Below are positions 8,641 to 20,834 of a DNA stretch of 64,000 nt, piece by piece; the first letter of the stretch is position 1; every line of letters starts with the position of its first letter. The stretch comes from Fratercula arctica. Taxonomy: Eukaryota; Chordata; Aves; Charadriiformes; Alcidae. Position numbers and translations under genes: made by a program. The stretch covers positions 2,542,001 to 2,606,000 of the forward strand of contig CANTUZ010000005.1 in the NCBI GenBank assembly GCA_947846985.1, given 5' to 3'. The notes below the pieces were generated by a model that was not told the DNA's origin, searched no databases, and worked only from the letters and a program-made list of their open reading frames with translations.

Positions 8641-10859
8641 AACAACACGGTGTATGTTTGTAAGATGATGTGAACTTAAGAAACCATGGGGAGGAAGAGA
8701 GAAGTGTTCAGGAGAGACTTTCCAGTAGTGTCGCTCTATTTTTAGCCCAGCTGTGCAGAATAGGGCTGACACTAAACTCAAGGTTTTACATAACTCATCT
8801 TCTTTGGACACTGTTGGTCAAAAGGATGTGAAGGTTATTGTCAGCTACCAAACCTCAGCATGGGGGGTGGTATAGTGGCATTTATCTTCAGGCACCTCAT
8901 AGTTTTATCTTGGGTATTTGTCTAGGCTTCTCCTGGCATTAGGAGAAACAACCAAGTATTTTGAGAGGTTGTTCTTTCCTACTGTGTCCTAAAAGCTTTG
9001 GTGAGCAGCATCTCTTTACGTTTCTGCACAAAGGAGTGATGGTGGTACCAAGCTTCCAAGAATAAATAAACCTTTCAGTACGACACAGCCTTGGCAGCTT
9101 CTATCTCACGCATTTTGATGTGCTAACATGAGGTGTCTACAACTGAGCAGTCAGCAGCCTTTGGGTGGACGGGACTCATTTCATGGTAAAATAGGACCAT
9201 GAGAGAAGTAGGAGGTGATATTAGGTCTCTGCATGATGTGGAGAGATGGCAGATTGTACTGAAGTGCCAGCAAATAAATAAACACCGATATGTAAATATT
9301 AAAAATGTTTTCCAGGCAGAGCGTCTTATTAGCTAGGGTGTGAATTTTCAGTCAGGCAACCTGCAGCTACTCTGTAGCCCGTTCATCTGGGAAATGGTGG
9401 CCCAAGGTGTTGGCAAAATTAATTTGTTGCCTGCTGCTGGAAGCAATCATACCATTGGCATTCCCTTCCCGCTGGTAGTAAAAGCCTTGTTACGAATACC
9501 ACATTGTCACATGCTGAATCCATGAGTTAGTTATTAAAAAGATGGTCCTAGGTGCAAGTATGATCACTTGCTGATGCCGGTAACAGGAGGGGAATCTTCT
9601 CTCCTTCCCCCGTCAGTGCAATTTCCAGTAATAATAATTACTATTATTACAGCTCTACATCAGTACCATGATTCAAAAGCTCACCAGGCTAATAGCAAAA
9701 AGCTTTCCTACAATGGTGAATCTGAATGTTCCCATTTCTATGTATTTGGTACCTTCTGCTCAATGTGCTAGCTGCTTCAGTTTTGTTCTCCCTTCTGTCC
9801 CTGGTTCCTCAAACACTCATAATCTAAGCTGTCCAGTGACAACAAATGTAAGGCGTGCAAATTAATGCCCAGGTTCAAAATACTATAACCCTAAAATTAT
9901 GGCTATTCTTGCTTGGATCAATTTCATTTATGGGAGCCCTGCTGTCTAACACCTTTCTGAGACCTTGAGTTCATGTCATTGGTGACCTTTATAATCTATC
10001 AGGGCAGCAATCCAAGCATGGTTAAAGACCATAGACAGCGACTGATCCACAATCCAGTGGAATTACAAGGATAGGTTTCATTGAGACACTGGATGAAATT
10101 TCATATTTTGGCTGGTATTCTGGATCTTCTACACTAGTATTACCTAAGGGGTAGGTAACTCAGTGGAAACACAAGAATTAAGTATTTCTCCATACTGAAA
10201 AACAACCATGTTCCTAGCTGAACATGGAAAACATTCCTCATCTAAATAAGAACGTTATTGTTTGGTTGACATTTTCCGCAGCTGTTTCCAGTACGGAAAC
10301 GTAGAAATGCCCCTAGAATCTCAAGAATCTGGGCAATGCTCTTCTACTACAAATTGACCGACTGTGGTCAAGGCATTAATTTCCTAAAAACTTCTATTGG
10401 CACTAATATTTTGGGAAGGGAGGCAGAGGAACAGGATGGCCTTGAAATTGTTGACAGCTCACTCCTTTGCCTCAAGGTGACTGATGACACGTGGAGATGA
10501 AATACAGCAATAAGTCCGTGTTACTCTATGATGGTGGTAAAATTAGAAGTAAAACATCACCACTTGGACCAAGCATTTTTATCATTTCTGCGTATTTCCA
10601 GACAGAATAGGAAGAGAAAGACGTAGCAATGACTGACAGAAGAGGAAGGTTTCTCTTCCCTGCTCTTAGGGGTTAAAACCCGGTGTGTAGTTGTCAAGAT
10701 TTCCTTTCTAGATTTCCAGGTTCTTCCTCACTGGAAAAGGCTACTTCTTTCACCTCCTGAAGAAGTAGCCGAAATGGCCATAAAACTCCGTAATCATATT
10801 TCTTCTTTTTCTAGATGGCATGCCTTCAGAGGCTAGTTTTCTGTCTCTCAAGTTCTTGC
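8641..10859. other. 3' flank of OR-B and intergenic
   Basis: Overlapping AATAAA signals at 9061-9070 may end the OR-B transcript. About 9276-9660 is the second copy of the OR-A 3' flank and lacks the CR1 present in the first copy. The remainder (about 9660-10860) shows no gene or known repeat. Confidence 0.5.
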
Positions 10860-11290
10860 CACGTGGTGGTTTTGCCTTGGCTAGCTGCTGGGTGCCCGCC
10901 CACCCCCTCACCCCCTGTCTGCAACAGGACGGGGGGTGGGGGGAGGAGAAAAGGAGGTAAAAAAAGCTTGTAGGTTGAGATAAAGATAGGGGGATCTCTT
11001 AACCATTAACACCACGGGCAGAACAAGCTGATCTGAACTTGAGCCATAGTTCTCAGTGGCTTATCACCACTGACATCTATGGCCTGCCCAGACCTTCCTT
11101 TGTCTCGGGGAATGAACGTTCATATTAATTTATCTTTACATCTCATCCTGATGAGGCGTCGATCCAGTCTGTCCCTGAGTGACTGCAGTTTCCCACTGAC
11201 GCTACCTGTCCCAGCTCGGCAGCTTCTCTGAGCTCAAGCAACATTTCCTGGTGCCCAACACTGTCTCAATGCGGGGAATTAGTAGTACAA
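10860..11290. mobile_element. Degraded endogenous retrovirus fragment, LTR-like
   Basis: The order of segments (GCTGGGTGCCCGCCCACC, an ACAGGACGGGGGG purine run, GGTTGAGATAAAGA, then an ACCATTAACACCACGGGCAGAACAAG-like region given here only in part) matches what I remember of common avian endogenous retrovirus sequence, probably read on the - strand relative to the provirus. No retroviral reading frame remains and no paired LTR or target duplication was identified. Boundaries are approximate. Confidence 0.5.
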
Positions 11291-13497
11291 CCCCTACATT
11301 TATGTTTTGATTTCTAAACTTTTTTTTTTTTTTTTTTTTTTCCATACAAATGGCTTCTGAGTGCTTAGAAGTGCGTGGTGTCTTACCCTCTCTTTACCAA
11401 CCTTCAGGACTCCATGCACAGAAGGTCATTGAGCAAATTGCACGCCAAGGGACCCGGCCACCAAAACTGTTTAATAAGGCCCTCGGGTAGCTGCTTGGTG
11501 TTTGGTAACGACACGGTTCTCACAGGTCCACCTCCACTGTGGAACACTATCTTTTGCTTATGTTTTGTATCCAGTGTGTTGCAGGAGTATTTATAGGTTG
11601 CGTTGGGATGGGATGACTTTAGGGAGAAGGAAGATGCGGAAAAGACAGAGGTCAGTTCGGAAAGCCTTGGAGGGGTTGCCTCATTGGATCTGTCTGTCTA
11701 AATGATAGGTGGAAAATGGGACTTTGATATCATCACAGTAAAATTTGCCTGTAACCTGTCAGGAAAAGAAAAATTGCTTGAAAACCTGGAACAAGAAACT
11801 TAAACTAAGAGCGAGGATATGGGAATTACAAGCAGGAGGAAGAAGCGTGGAACAATGCCCTGACCTGTTGGATGAATAACTTGAAACAGATTTGGAGTGA
11901 ATGATTTAAAATGTTTTCAGACAACAAATGCTCTGGAGTTCAGACTTGAAAGTCCATGTATCAACATTTAGTGACTGGGTACAGTAGTGACCATTTTTTC
12001 TTCTCCTTTGCTTATTTTCTTCGTATCAGCCATGGCATATTAAAGTACATGTGTGTGGTTGTGTTTGCTTATGTGAAAGGCAGAGAGAAATGCTTGGTAA
12101 TCTCTTGAAAAATATACCGAAGAATTTAAACACTGCTGTGACATTTTAGTCATTTGGATCCTTCAAGGCAGCTCCCTTTAATGTCGATTGTACCATAGAC
12201 ATCTAGCATGGGGCGGGTATCTCCTCTCCATTTATACTCAAGGACAGATGTACTACCTTCTACTGTATAAGTCCTCTCTGCAGTGTCATGATCTAAAGAA
12301 GGTAAACCGAGTCATGGCTTTAGGGTGGTTATTCCCCTTCGTTGACTATACAGGGAGCCAGAGGTGATAACTCAAACCGCGACGTCTGTCCTGCAGGTCT
12401 CTGTCTAGTACAACGTCAGGCAGTTCACACTCTCTGCGGCTGGGATAGCTCTGGAAGACTACTGAGCCCTTGGGAGAGGCAGAGAGGAAAAAGTGGGATC
12501 ATTTCTAAACTAGTGCTGTGATTTACAGACACATATTCCGAATTATGCGTGAAGCAAATCTGTTTGATAGGAAAGAGAAACAGTCTTCGAGAAATACCAG
12601 GAAGTGGTAGAGAATAGAGCAGGACCTGGGGGAAGTGCTCAGGTATTAGCAAAAGGCAACAGAGACATCTATGAGAAACAGACACCGCCTTCTTGGTAGT
12701 AATCTCCTGCTTCCTGGCTTATAAACTCTTAGGCAGAAATGAGCAGCTGAAGAATTTCTTGGTGCGACCATACATGAAAATGAACATTCCTCTGCTGGTC
12801 GCATTTTAACCTCCACAAGACAGTGAGTGCATTTGTCTACTGAAGACATTTAAAAATTACTCCGAGCGACAAAGAGGTAGAGAAACCGTGCAGAGTTTCG
12901 CAGCTTCTGCTATGTTAGAAAATACAATTTCTTCAGGAGAGCATGTTCTGTTAACAGCAGGCCTAAGAGAGCACTCAAGCTACTGAACAGCTGCTAGCTC
13001 AATGGAGAGGAAGACCAGTGAAGAACCTCCCAGACCTGGTTTCTGTGCGGGTATTTCTAGTTTCAGAGCGGACAAGCTAACTGGAGAGCCCTTTCGTCAA
13101 TTTAGAGGAATGCAATTAGGAATAGAACATGGAACAGCTCATGGTTGAACCATATATTGTAGACACGGTGCTTGAGCACGGCAAGCGTTCACTTTCCGTC
13201 ATGGCACTTTAAACTCCCAGTAGGTAAAAGGATGGTGTTGCATTTTTCCAGCATTCGTGGCTCTCGTCCTGTGAGAGTAGGGTGCGATTCCTCCCTGACA
13301 CAATGGGACCACGCACTTTGTCACACCGACTCCAATGTGGAAAAACAGTGGTCAGTGTGAGTTCAGGGGTGAGGGTCAGCGTGGAGGAACCAGAAACCTG
13401 GAAAGGGAGTGGGAAGGCAGGAGCAGAGAGGTGAACGGTGATCTTTGCAAATGCTGCTCCCCATAATTTATGATGTGTCACTGTGCTTTCTGTAGCA
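11291..13497. other. Intergenic before OR-C
   Basis: A 22-base T run at 11320-11341 (poly-A on the other strand) may be the tail of an old retrosequence, but nothing recognisable adjoins it. No supported gene. Confidence 0.5.
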
Positions 13498-13498
13498 G
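13497..13498 (+). promoter_or_regulatory. Candidate 3' splice site before OR-C
   Basis: TGTGCTTTCTGTAGCAG offers a pyrimidine tract and CAG, giving a 121-base leader. A second candidate is the AG at 13569-13570 after CCCCTTCTCATCCTGGTCAG, giving a 49-base leader. Either leaves an upstream reading frame in the leader. Confidence 0.4.
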
Positions 13499-13504
13499 GC
13501 AGAA

Positions 13505-13615
13505 ATGCATCCTGCTCTCGTCACCCACGTACCTTGGAGCTGGAGAACGTCCCCTTCTCATCCTGGTCAGCCCATGACTTCTCCCCCACACCTGTGCTAT
13601 GGGAGCCTGAGCTGA
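13505..13615 (+). other. Upstream ORF in OR-C leader
   Basis: A 36-codon frame, ATG at 13505 and TGA at 13613-13615, ends four bases before the OR-C start and lies in a different frame. A second in-frame ATG at 13574 keeps a 13-codon uORF even if the nearer acceptor is used. It would be expected to dampen translation of the receptor. Whether it is in the mRNA is not known. Confidence 0.4.
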
Positions 13616-13619
13616 GCCG

Positions 13620-14546
13620 ATGGCACTGGGAAACTTCTCCCGGGTGACTGAATTCATCCTCCTGGGGCTTTCTGATAGAAGGGAGCTGCAAGTCCTCTTC
13701 TTCACCTTCTTCTTCCTGGCCTATGCCATGGTTCTGCTGGGGAACCTTCTCATCATTGTCACAGTCAGGACTGACCCCAAGCTGTCGTCACCCGTGTACT
13801 TTCTCCTCTGCAATTTGTCCTTCATAGATATCTGCTGCACCTCTGTCACCTCTCCCAGGATGCTGGTGGACCTGCTCTCCCAGAGGAAGACCATTGCGTT
13901 TGAAGACTGTATAGCCCAGCTCTTTTTCCTGCACTTTGTTGGGGCATCAGAGATGTTCCTCCTGACTGTGATGGCCTATGACCGCTACACCGCCATCTGC
14001 AAGCCCCTGCACTACACAGCCATCATGAGCCGACAGGCGTGCTGGGTCCTGGTGTCTGCCTGCTGGGCAGGGGGCTTCCTCCACTCTATCGTCCAGACCC
14101 TGCTCACAATCCAGCTCCCCTTCTGTGGCCCTAACAAAATCGACAACTACTTCTGTGACGTGCCTCCGGTCATTCGGCTTGCCTGCACGGACATCTATGT
14201 CACCGAGTGGCTCATGGCTTCCAACAGCGGCTTGATATCCCTGGTTTGCTTCCTGGTGCTGGTCACATCTTACACGTTCATCCTGGTCACAATCAGGTTC
14301 CGCCTCACTGAGGGGCACTGGAAGGCGCTCTCCACCTGTGCCTCACATGTGATGGCCGTCATCCTCTTCTTTGTACCCTGCACCTACATCTACCTCCGGC
14401 CCTTTTCTACCTTCCCCTCCGACAAGCACATCTGTGTGATCTACACTGTCTTATCCCCGGTGATGAACCCCCTCATCTATACCCTGAGGAATAATGAGGT
14501 GAAGGCCTCCATGTGGAAATTGTGGAAGCGCTGCAGAGTCTTCTGA
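13620..14546 (+). CDS. Olfactory receptor, family 4-like (OR-C)
   Basis: Odorant receptor of 308 residues. Landmarks: sequon N5-F-S, PVYFLL at 58-63 (usually PMYFFL), TM3 cysteine C97, MAYDRYTAIC at 118-127, loop 2 cysteines C169, C179 and C189, KALSTCASH at 235-243 and PVMNPLIY at 280-287 (usually PMLNP). The loop 2 FCGPNKIDNYFCDV and the TM4 region resemble OR-A and OR-B, so it is probably an older member of the same family 4 group. The ATG at 13620 is chosen because it gives the canonical five residues before the sequon, and GCCGATGG is a fair Kozak context (G at +4). The coding sequence is visibly more GC-rich and C-ending in codon use than OR-B. The gene follows OR-B on the same strand about 5 kb downstream. 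Confidence 0.95.
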   Translation: MALGNFSRVTEFILLGLSDRRELQVLFFTFFFLAYAMVLLGNLLIIVTVRTDPKLSSPVYFLLCNLSFIDICCTSVTSPRMLVDLLSQRKTIAFEDCIAQLFFLHFVGASEMFLLTVMAYDRYTAICKPLHYTAIMSRQACWVLVSACWAGGFLHSIVQTLLTIQLPFCGPNKIDNYFCDVPPVIRLACTDIYVTEWLMASNSGLISLVCFLVLVTSYTFILVTIRFRLTEGHWKALSTCASHVMAVILFFVPCTYIYLRPFSTFPSDKHICVIYTVLSPVMNPLIYTLRNNEVKASMWKLWKRCRVF

Positions 14547-17500
14547 GACAAGTTGGGTTTGCGTCAAACCTGGAGTTACTTTCCTACAGACTGATGGCAG
14601 ATCGGGGCATGGGAACAGGGGTGGAATCCAACGTGTAGGACAATATCTGAAATCCAAAGGATGTTTAGTTCCAATTAAGGAATTAACCTAACCTTGGTTT
14701 CTTCAGAGCCGTAGATTTCGTTGGTAGTCTTACCTGTTTTGTGGGCTTTAGGTCCCCTCAGTCCACCTATGGATTTTTCACTGATGCGGGACATTTTTAG
14801 GATTTTTACTGCTCACGTAGCTTTGCAATCGGAATTGCATTTTCTGATGACAATTAGAACATCCTTCTCTGCACCCTCAAAAAGAAGTCGGGAGGACCAA
14901 ACTCTTGAGTACAGAGTGACAGCGGGATGCAGTGAGCTTTGTCATGCAGGGCGTGAAGTAGAAGTTTTGCTTGGGCAGAGCTCGGGTGTTTGGGATGAAA
15001 TTCTAAGGGAAAAGGAATTATGCTGCAGAATACAGTAGAGTCGAATTAACCATTTGAGTGCTGGATCTGCACAAGTGGGAAACGTTGAGCAGCCCGTGAA
15101 CATCGCTTGGAAAGAGTAAACCACAACAGAACTTGCACTAACATTGTACTGTTTATTAAGAAACATGGAGAAATTTGTAAGGCATGGATAATTCTTTTCC
15201 CTGAATTACAAATCAGAAAGATCTGAACAACTGTGTTCTTTGTCAGTGTCTCTTTTCCCCCCATTGTCTTGTCTTTGTTTGTTTCCACGATGTTCCTCTG
15301 TTTCTCATAAAAATGGACGGGCTCTTCCCATCACCACAGCCATTTCTCCACCATGGCCAGTGATTACAACATCTTCGAAAACATTTCAGATCCCTTCTTA
15401 AGGCATAACCTACTGTTACCACAAAAATCTGGTTAGAAAGGAGTTCTGGAGCCTGAGTGACTCCTCTTTCCACATTGTTGGTGAAAGAAAATCACTCTAC
15501 TCTACTCTACTCCAGCTCTGAAACTATGAGGTGTGTGGAAAAAAAGACTGTGCTGTCCACAGCCACTGGCCAGTTTTTAGGCTGCTGCTTGGTTTTTGGA
15601 CTGCTTCTCGTGGGCATTTTCTGAATTATCCGAAATAACAGGGACAAAGTCAGTTTATATTTAAAACTGGGGTTCCACTTGGCAAAGTCTCGCTTCAGGA
15701 CGACGTGGAAGTAGGGTATTACAGTCTAGGAATCCCAGAATAGTCTTACTCCAGTTTTGGTAACTCCCAGCACTGTAAAGATAAAAAGCAGCTCCAAAAA
15801 GGTTTGCAACAGGTTAACAATGGAACTTTTATGTGTATGTATAGATGTCGGGAGATCAAAGGTCTTTAGGGAAATCTGGCACGTAACCCAGGCCTTACCT
15901 GAGGGACTTACAAGCAGTGACAGAGCAGCTTCTGCTTGGCTCGTACACGAACTGCTGAAACACGCACACCGAGAGTATTTCCCAATTGGGAAAGGGAGCG
16001 ATTCTGCCTGTGCTGAAATCCGCTGTTTCTGCAGCGTGGAACAGCAGCTGTGCCGGAACGGTTGGCCTTCTGTCATAAAGGCGAAAAATGGGAAACAGGT
16101 CTTTCACCACCGGTTAATAAGACCTGAGGAACACAAGGTTCATACTAACCAGCGTAACTGCTGGATTCCCACCCACACGACGCAAGAATTAATCTCCTTT
16201 TTTTTTTTTTTTTTTTTTGACCCTAGTATGTATTATGCATCAAAAACCTTTCTTACCTTAGCCCAAGAGGGTAGCACGGCTATACCTGCCACAATATTTC
16301 AGAATACATGGGGGAGTAATGGGGTCATGTTTATGTTCAGTCACTTGGATCCCCCCATTTGAAGGCCACGGCGTGCATTTTTGCTTTCTGCCCTTTAGCT
16401 CTCTGTGAGGGGAGGTAAGGTACGTGAGCTCACAAGTAATCAGCTTCACCTGGGTTGCTCATCTGATCTTCTTTTTAGTTAATTGTTGCTCATCTGATCG
16501 TTTTAGTTAACAACGAAGATCTGCGGATCCTAGGGCGGGAGCATGTCTATTTAAAGAGAAGATAAAAAGTACCCAAGAAGTGGGAGGGGTTTTTTTGACC
16601 ACAAAGGAAGCTTAGACTGATGAGGTCAGATGGACTCACTTCTGGTGCCGATTCGGGTGAGATAAATCGATGTGCTTAATGCGTATTCAGAATAAGTTGC
16701 AGACAGCCTGTTGCTGAAGCTTATAGCTAGAGCCACGCTCAGCTCTTTGAACAGCGGATGTCCTGTATCTCGCTGTCACCACATTAATATATAACGCAAC
16801 GGTGTAGCGTTCAATACAACATAACACAAGATAACACGTTATCAACCACTAGCAGCAGCAAACAATAAATACCACAAAGTCAAGTATCGGCAAAATATAA
16901 GCTCTTCAAATTATGGAGATATAGATATATAGATATAGATAGATATATATATAAAACTGGTAATAGTTTTAAAAAATGTTGAAAAACTGAAATTTTCTAA
17001 ACAGTTTCTCTTGTGTGGGATCATAATTTTCAAAAAAGTAAATCCAGCACAAGAATTTCCACCGTCTCTGACATATTATTCCTGTCGTTTGCCACCAGGT
17101 GGCAGAGGCACGTAAATTTATCTAAATGCATACACTGATACTGATGTTTACAGGTAAATTAAAGACGTTGGAGATTGTTTGCAGGATTTTCTTTAGCCAT
17201 AACCACGACGGACACATAAGGAGGCGAATTTTTTTAACCTTTCAGAGCATAGTCATAATTCTCTCATACAAGCAAATTATTAAAATCATAGGAGGGACAA
17301 TATACAGAAGAAGAAGTGACACAATCCAGCATTCCATCTGGGAAGATAGCAACAGTGTTTGGGGAACAGGACTAAAGAAAAGCCAATAGGATTTTGTTCT
17401 GCGATGTGTTTTTAATAAGTGACATTTCCACCTTGCAGTAATTAAGTTTCTGCACTCCTTTATCCTTTATGAGGGCACCAAATCCATCAGAAGCTCAGTG

Positions 17501-17760
17501 TCTGCCATCAGGAGAACACTGTAAGTTTCCTTGTGCTGCAATGATTTAGGATTGGATTCATCCCACCTAAACTAGGGCATCCCACTGCCGCATCTCGTTC
17601 TGGAGGATAGGTGGTTCAAGGTCTCTTGATAGAGAAAAAGATACCTTTAAAGGGCAAAAAAGTGAGAGGGTTGAGCGTGAAGAAGTTGGTGCCATCTGCC
17701 AGTAACCATGTCCAAGTGTTGTCCGAGTCTGGTCAGTCATCCAAGCTGCCTCCATACTCA
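14547..17760. other. Intergenic, no gene seen
   Basis: About 3.2 kb. It contains a short CTCTA pentamer run near 15496-15515, a 21-base T run at 16198-16218, a direct repeat of TTGCTCATCTGATC at about 16455-16502 and an AT/GATA microsatellite at 16915-16954. A 201-codon frame at 15757-16362 runs through the poly-T as polyphenylalanine and resembles no family. Confidence 0.5.
16915..16954. repeat. TAGATA/TA microsatellite
   Basis: Imperfect run of ATAGATAT and TATA units. Confidence 0.85.
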
Positions 17761-17977
17761 GACATTAGGAAAAAATTCTTCCCAGAAAGAGTGGTCAGAC
17801 CCTGGAATAGGCTGCCCAGGGAGGTGGTGGAGTCACCATCCCTGAATGTGTTTAAGAGTCGTTTAGATGTGGTGTTAAGGGATATGGTGTAAGGGAGAAC
17901 TTTGTAGAGTGGGGTTGATGGTTGGACTCGATGATCCCAACGGTCTCTTCCAACCTAAATGATTCTATGATTCTATG
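17761..17977 (+). mobile_element. CR1 LINE 3' fragment, older subfamily
   Basis: Contains GACATTAGGAAAAAATTCTT, AGGCTGCCCAGGGAGGTGG and the end CTTCCAACCTAAATGATTCT with a repeated ATTCTATG tail. The internal sequence (TTTAAGAGTCGTTTAGATGT) differs from the other copies and marks a separate CR1 subfamily. + orientation, 5' truncated. Confidence 0.88.
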
Positions 17978-19291
17978 GTGGAGAGAGGCAGTTCCTGGAA
18001 ATGGTTCATCCCATCCTCAGGAAAAATTGCTCTTCAAAAATGCTCATTTCTTTCTCTCTGAAGAATGTAGAGGAAGCCTGATTAAACAGGTCACTTGCAT
18101 ACGGGGAGGAAATCTTCCTGTATGCTTACCCCAGGTACTTGACATGCACAAGTATTTGAAATAGTTCATCATAGAGATTCACCTCATGTATCGGTGTGGT
18201 GTGAAAAACGGCGTCATGGCACGGTACAAAACCGTGAGCTTGGAGGGTAAGGCAGGTGGATTTCCAGGGCAGGCATTTTGACGTGTGTATTTGCCGTTGT
18301 CCGTCTCTGCCAAGCGCAGTGCATCCCAAATACAGCTGGTTTGCTGTGCACGCGAAGATTGTCCGAGCAACACGTGGTGCCCCTTGGGTCAATATTTCAG
18401 AGCTGCAGCTCACCTCCTGGGTACAGCTCTGCAGAGGATGCGGAAACATCAGGTTTATTGTGTGTGTACAACAAGGAGGATTCATCTCAATGAAGCTGAG
18501 CTATTCAAATATTAGATGACTTGATCTAATCTAGTTGTCTACTTGTCCTTATAATACAGGAAAGAAACAGGCCCTCTTAGAAGATCAATAGTCACATCCT
18601 TCTTACAAACTCATCTCAGGGGTCATAAATTCTCCTCTGGATCTGCTTGTATAAAAGCTTTCACTGCAGAGAGAGCTGATAACCTGGTTAACACCAGGTG
18701 AGGTTTTTTGCATCTCGCATCTCCTCCGTCTTAGTTGCATCGAAACTCTCTGCTTGTGCTGCAGCGATGATTGGAGATATTTTATCTGCCCAGGGCACAG
18801 GGAAAGCTCTGGAAACTCTGTATGGAAAGAGATGAGTGGCCACAGTGTCACCAAAATCAGGAATGAACTTCTTAACACCAATGTAGTCTTAAGAAGCAGG
18901 CATGCTTTTATTTGACGCTGGGGACATGGGGATCTCTCCACCCAACACGTCCACTGAATGGGAGATTCACAGAGACACATATCCACACAGAATATGCGTG
19001 GTCATGACATTTCCCAGCGCTCATTGCCATATTCATTACGTTTCCAGAACTCATTTCCATATTCACATCACCTTGGCACATGCGCATTAAGTCTGTGAGG
19101 GGGCTTCATGGTAGGTTTTGGGTGGTTCCTAGTGCTGTACGGTGGCTGGTTTGAGCTGATAATAGAGGAATCTCTTTGTGTGGATTGGGGAAGATAAATG
19201 CAGAAGCTTTTGCAACTCCCCCATTTATTTTGCAAGCTTGTTATCGGTCCCTCCAGTCTCTTCGAGGATGTGGTGTTCTTCGCTGTTTGTT
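17978..19291. other. Intergenic, no gene seen
   Basis: Only chance frames of up to about 127 codons, none with recognisable motifs. Confidence 0.5.
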
Positions 19292-19433
19292 CTTGGAAGT
19301 GTTCAAGGCCAGGCTGGATGAGGCTTGGAGCAACCTGGGCTGGTGGGAGGTGTCCCTGCCCAGGGCAGGGGGTTGGAATTGGATGATCTTTAAGGTCCCT
19401 TCCAACCCAAACCATTCTGTGATTCTGTGATTC
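19292..19433 (+). mobile_element. CR1 LINE 3' end
   Basis: Short 5'-truncated CR1: GTTCAAGGCCAGGCTGGATG, GGAGGTGTCCCTGCCCAGGG and TTCCAACCCAAACCATTCTG followed by two ATTCTGTG tail units. Confidence 0.92.
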
Positions 19434-20388
19434 TTCACAAGGAGTTACATTTACCTATTTACCAGACTCTCAGTCCCTGGTTGGAACAGCAGCACCAGCT
19501 ACGTGTCTGTCTTTTGTAGCCAGCAACATCTAATTCCAATTTAAGGCTCAGACAATGACAACACAGAAGACTAGAACAGTTTTCCTTTGCAGATTGTAAT
19601 CATAGAATCTACGATTCCGTATAGGATTCTATGATTGTCCAGACTTTCCGCCTTCTCACTCAGGAGCCCACAGATACCGGTCCATTTGTTATATCCCCAG
19701 GATAGATACGTGGGGGAGACTAGATCAAGAATAAACTCGTTCCTTGATCCCAACCTTGTTTTCCGAGCAGGTGAATTGCTGCAAGGAAGTGGGAGGCTTT
19801 CCACTTTCTCCCTCCTCTGGTAGAGTGCTGTCTTCAATTAGCCCTCACCCCCACACCAGTAGAAAGAGGAGGGAGATCAGAAGCACTGATGGGTCATTGA
19901 TCCTCCTGGTCACGACAGATTTCCAAATATCTCCTGTCTTTGTGCAAATGATATTTCTTTTTACTGGTGGATTCCTACTTCTGTAATCTTCCTTTGTATC
20001 AGAGAGAAATGTTGAAATATTCAAATGTCCTCCGAGTCAATTAGGGTAAATTTCAGTTGAGAAAAATAAAGTTCTATAATTTTTATTAGACATTTCAGAA
20101 TGTATATTATAGAAATCATACACAATCCTATTTTAAATTAGGTAAAACTAGACAGGAAAATAGGCATGAACCATTTTTTATCTTACTGAGGCAAATGCGT
20201 CAATGTTGTAAGATACCAGCTCCCAAAACTTATCTGACATTTTGAAACTTCTTGATCTAAAATGTAATGATGGTTCAAACTATTCCACCTGACTAGCCAG
20301 GCAGCTGGCTTAAAAGAAGTAAAAATAATTTAAAATATTCATGGATCAGGATTGCTTAAGTCATGGGGAGAAATATCCCATCTGGTGC
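19434..20388. other. Intergenic, no gene seen
   Basis: Unremarkable AT-rich sequence. A small inverted pair ATAGAATCTACGATTCCGTATAGG near 19605 is probably a degraded CR1 tail. Confidence 0.45.
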
Positions 20389-20834
20389 TATCAAGGGCTA
20401 CCAAGATGATGAGGGGACTGGAACATCTCTCTTATGAAGAAAGGCTGAGGGATTTGGGTCTTTTTAGTCTGGAAAAAAAGACGGCTGAGGGGGGACCTTA
20501 TCAACACTTATAAATACTGAAAGGGGGGGTGTCAGGGGGATGGGGCCAGGCTCTTCTCAGTGGTGCCCAGCGACAGCACAAGGGGTAACAGGCACAAACT
20601 TGACCATGGGAAGTTCCATCTCCACATGAGGAGGAACTTCTTTGCTGTGAGGGTGGCAGAGCCCTGGCACAGGCTGCCCAGAGAGGTGGTGGAGTCTCCG
20701 TCTCTGGAGACATTCCAACCCCACCTGGACGCATTCATGTGCCACCTGCTCTGGGTGACCCTGCTCTGGCCGGGGATTGGAGGGGATGATCTCCAGAGGT
20801 GCCTTCCAACCCCTACTAGTCTGGGATTCTGTAG
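20389..20834 (+). mobile_element. CR1 LINE 3' fragment, young subfamily
   Basis: + strand CR1 starting near GGCTACCAAGATGATGAGGG and ending CCAACCCCTACTAGTCTGGG. It is strikingly similar, by eye in the mid-90s percent or better, to the inverted copy at 26041-26553. Both share the unusual CTAGTCTGGGATTC end and the TTGACCATGGG segment. Confidence 0.92.

Noticed and set aside
8254..8811. 185-codon - strand frame over OR-B
   Set aside because: It is the antisense shadow of the OR-B coding sequence. Similar antisense frames cover OR-A and OR-C.
15757..16362. 201-codon + strand frame
   Set aside because: Its length depends on a T run read as polyphenylalanine. It has no domain, no codon bias and no splice or Kozak support.
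19176..19430. Frames inside CR1 3' ends that recur at several places (also 904-1095, 50150-50341, 60635-60829)
   Set aside because: Their repeated similar peptides come from the CR1 3' UTR region, not from a gene family.
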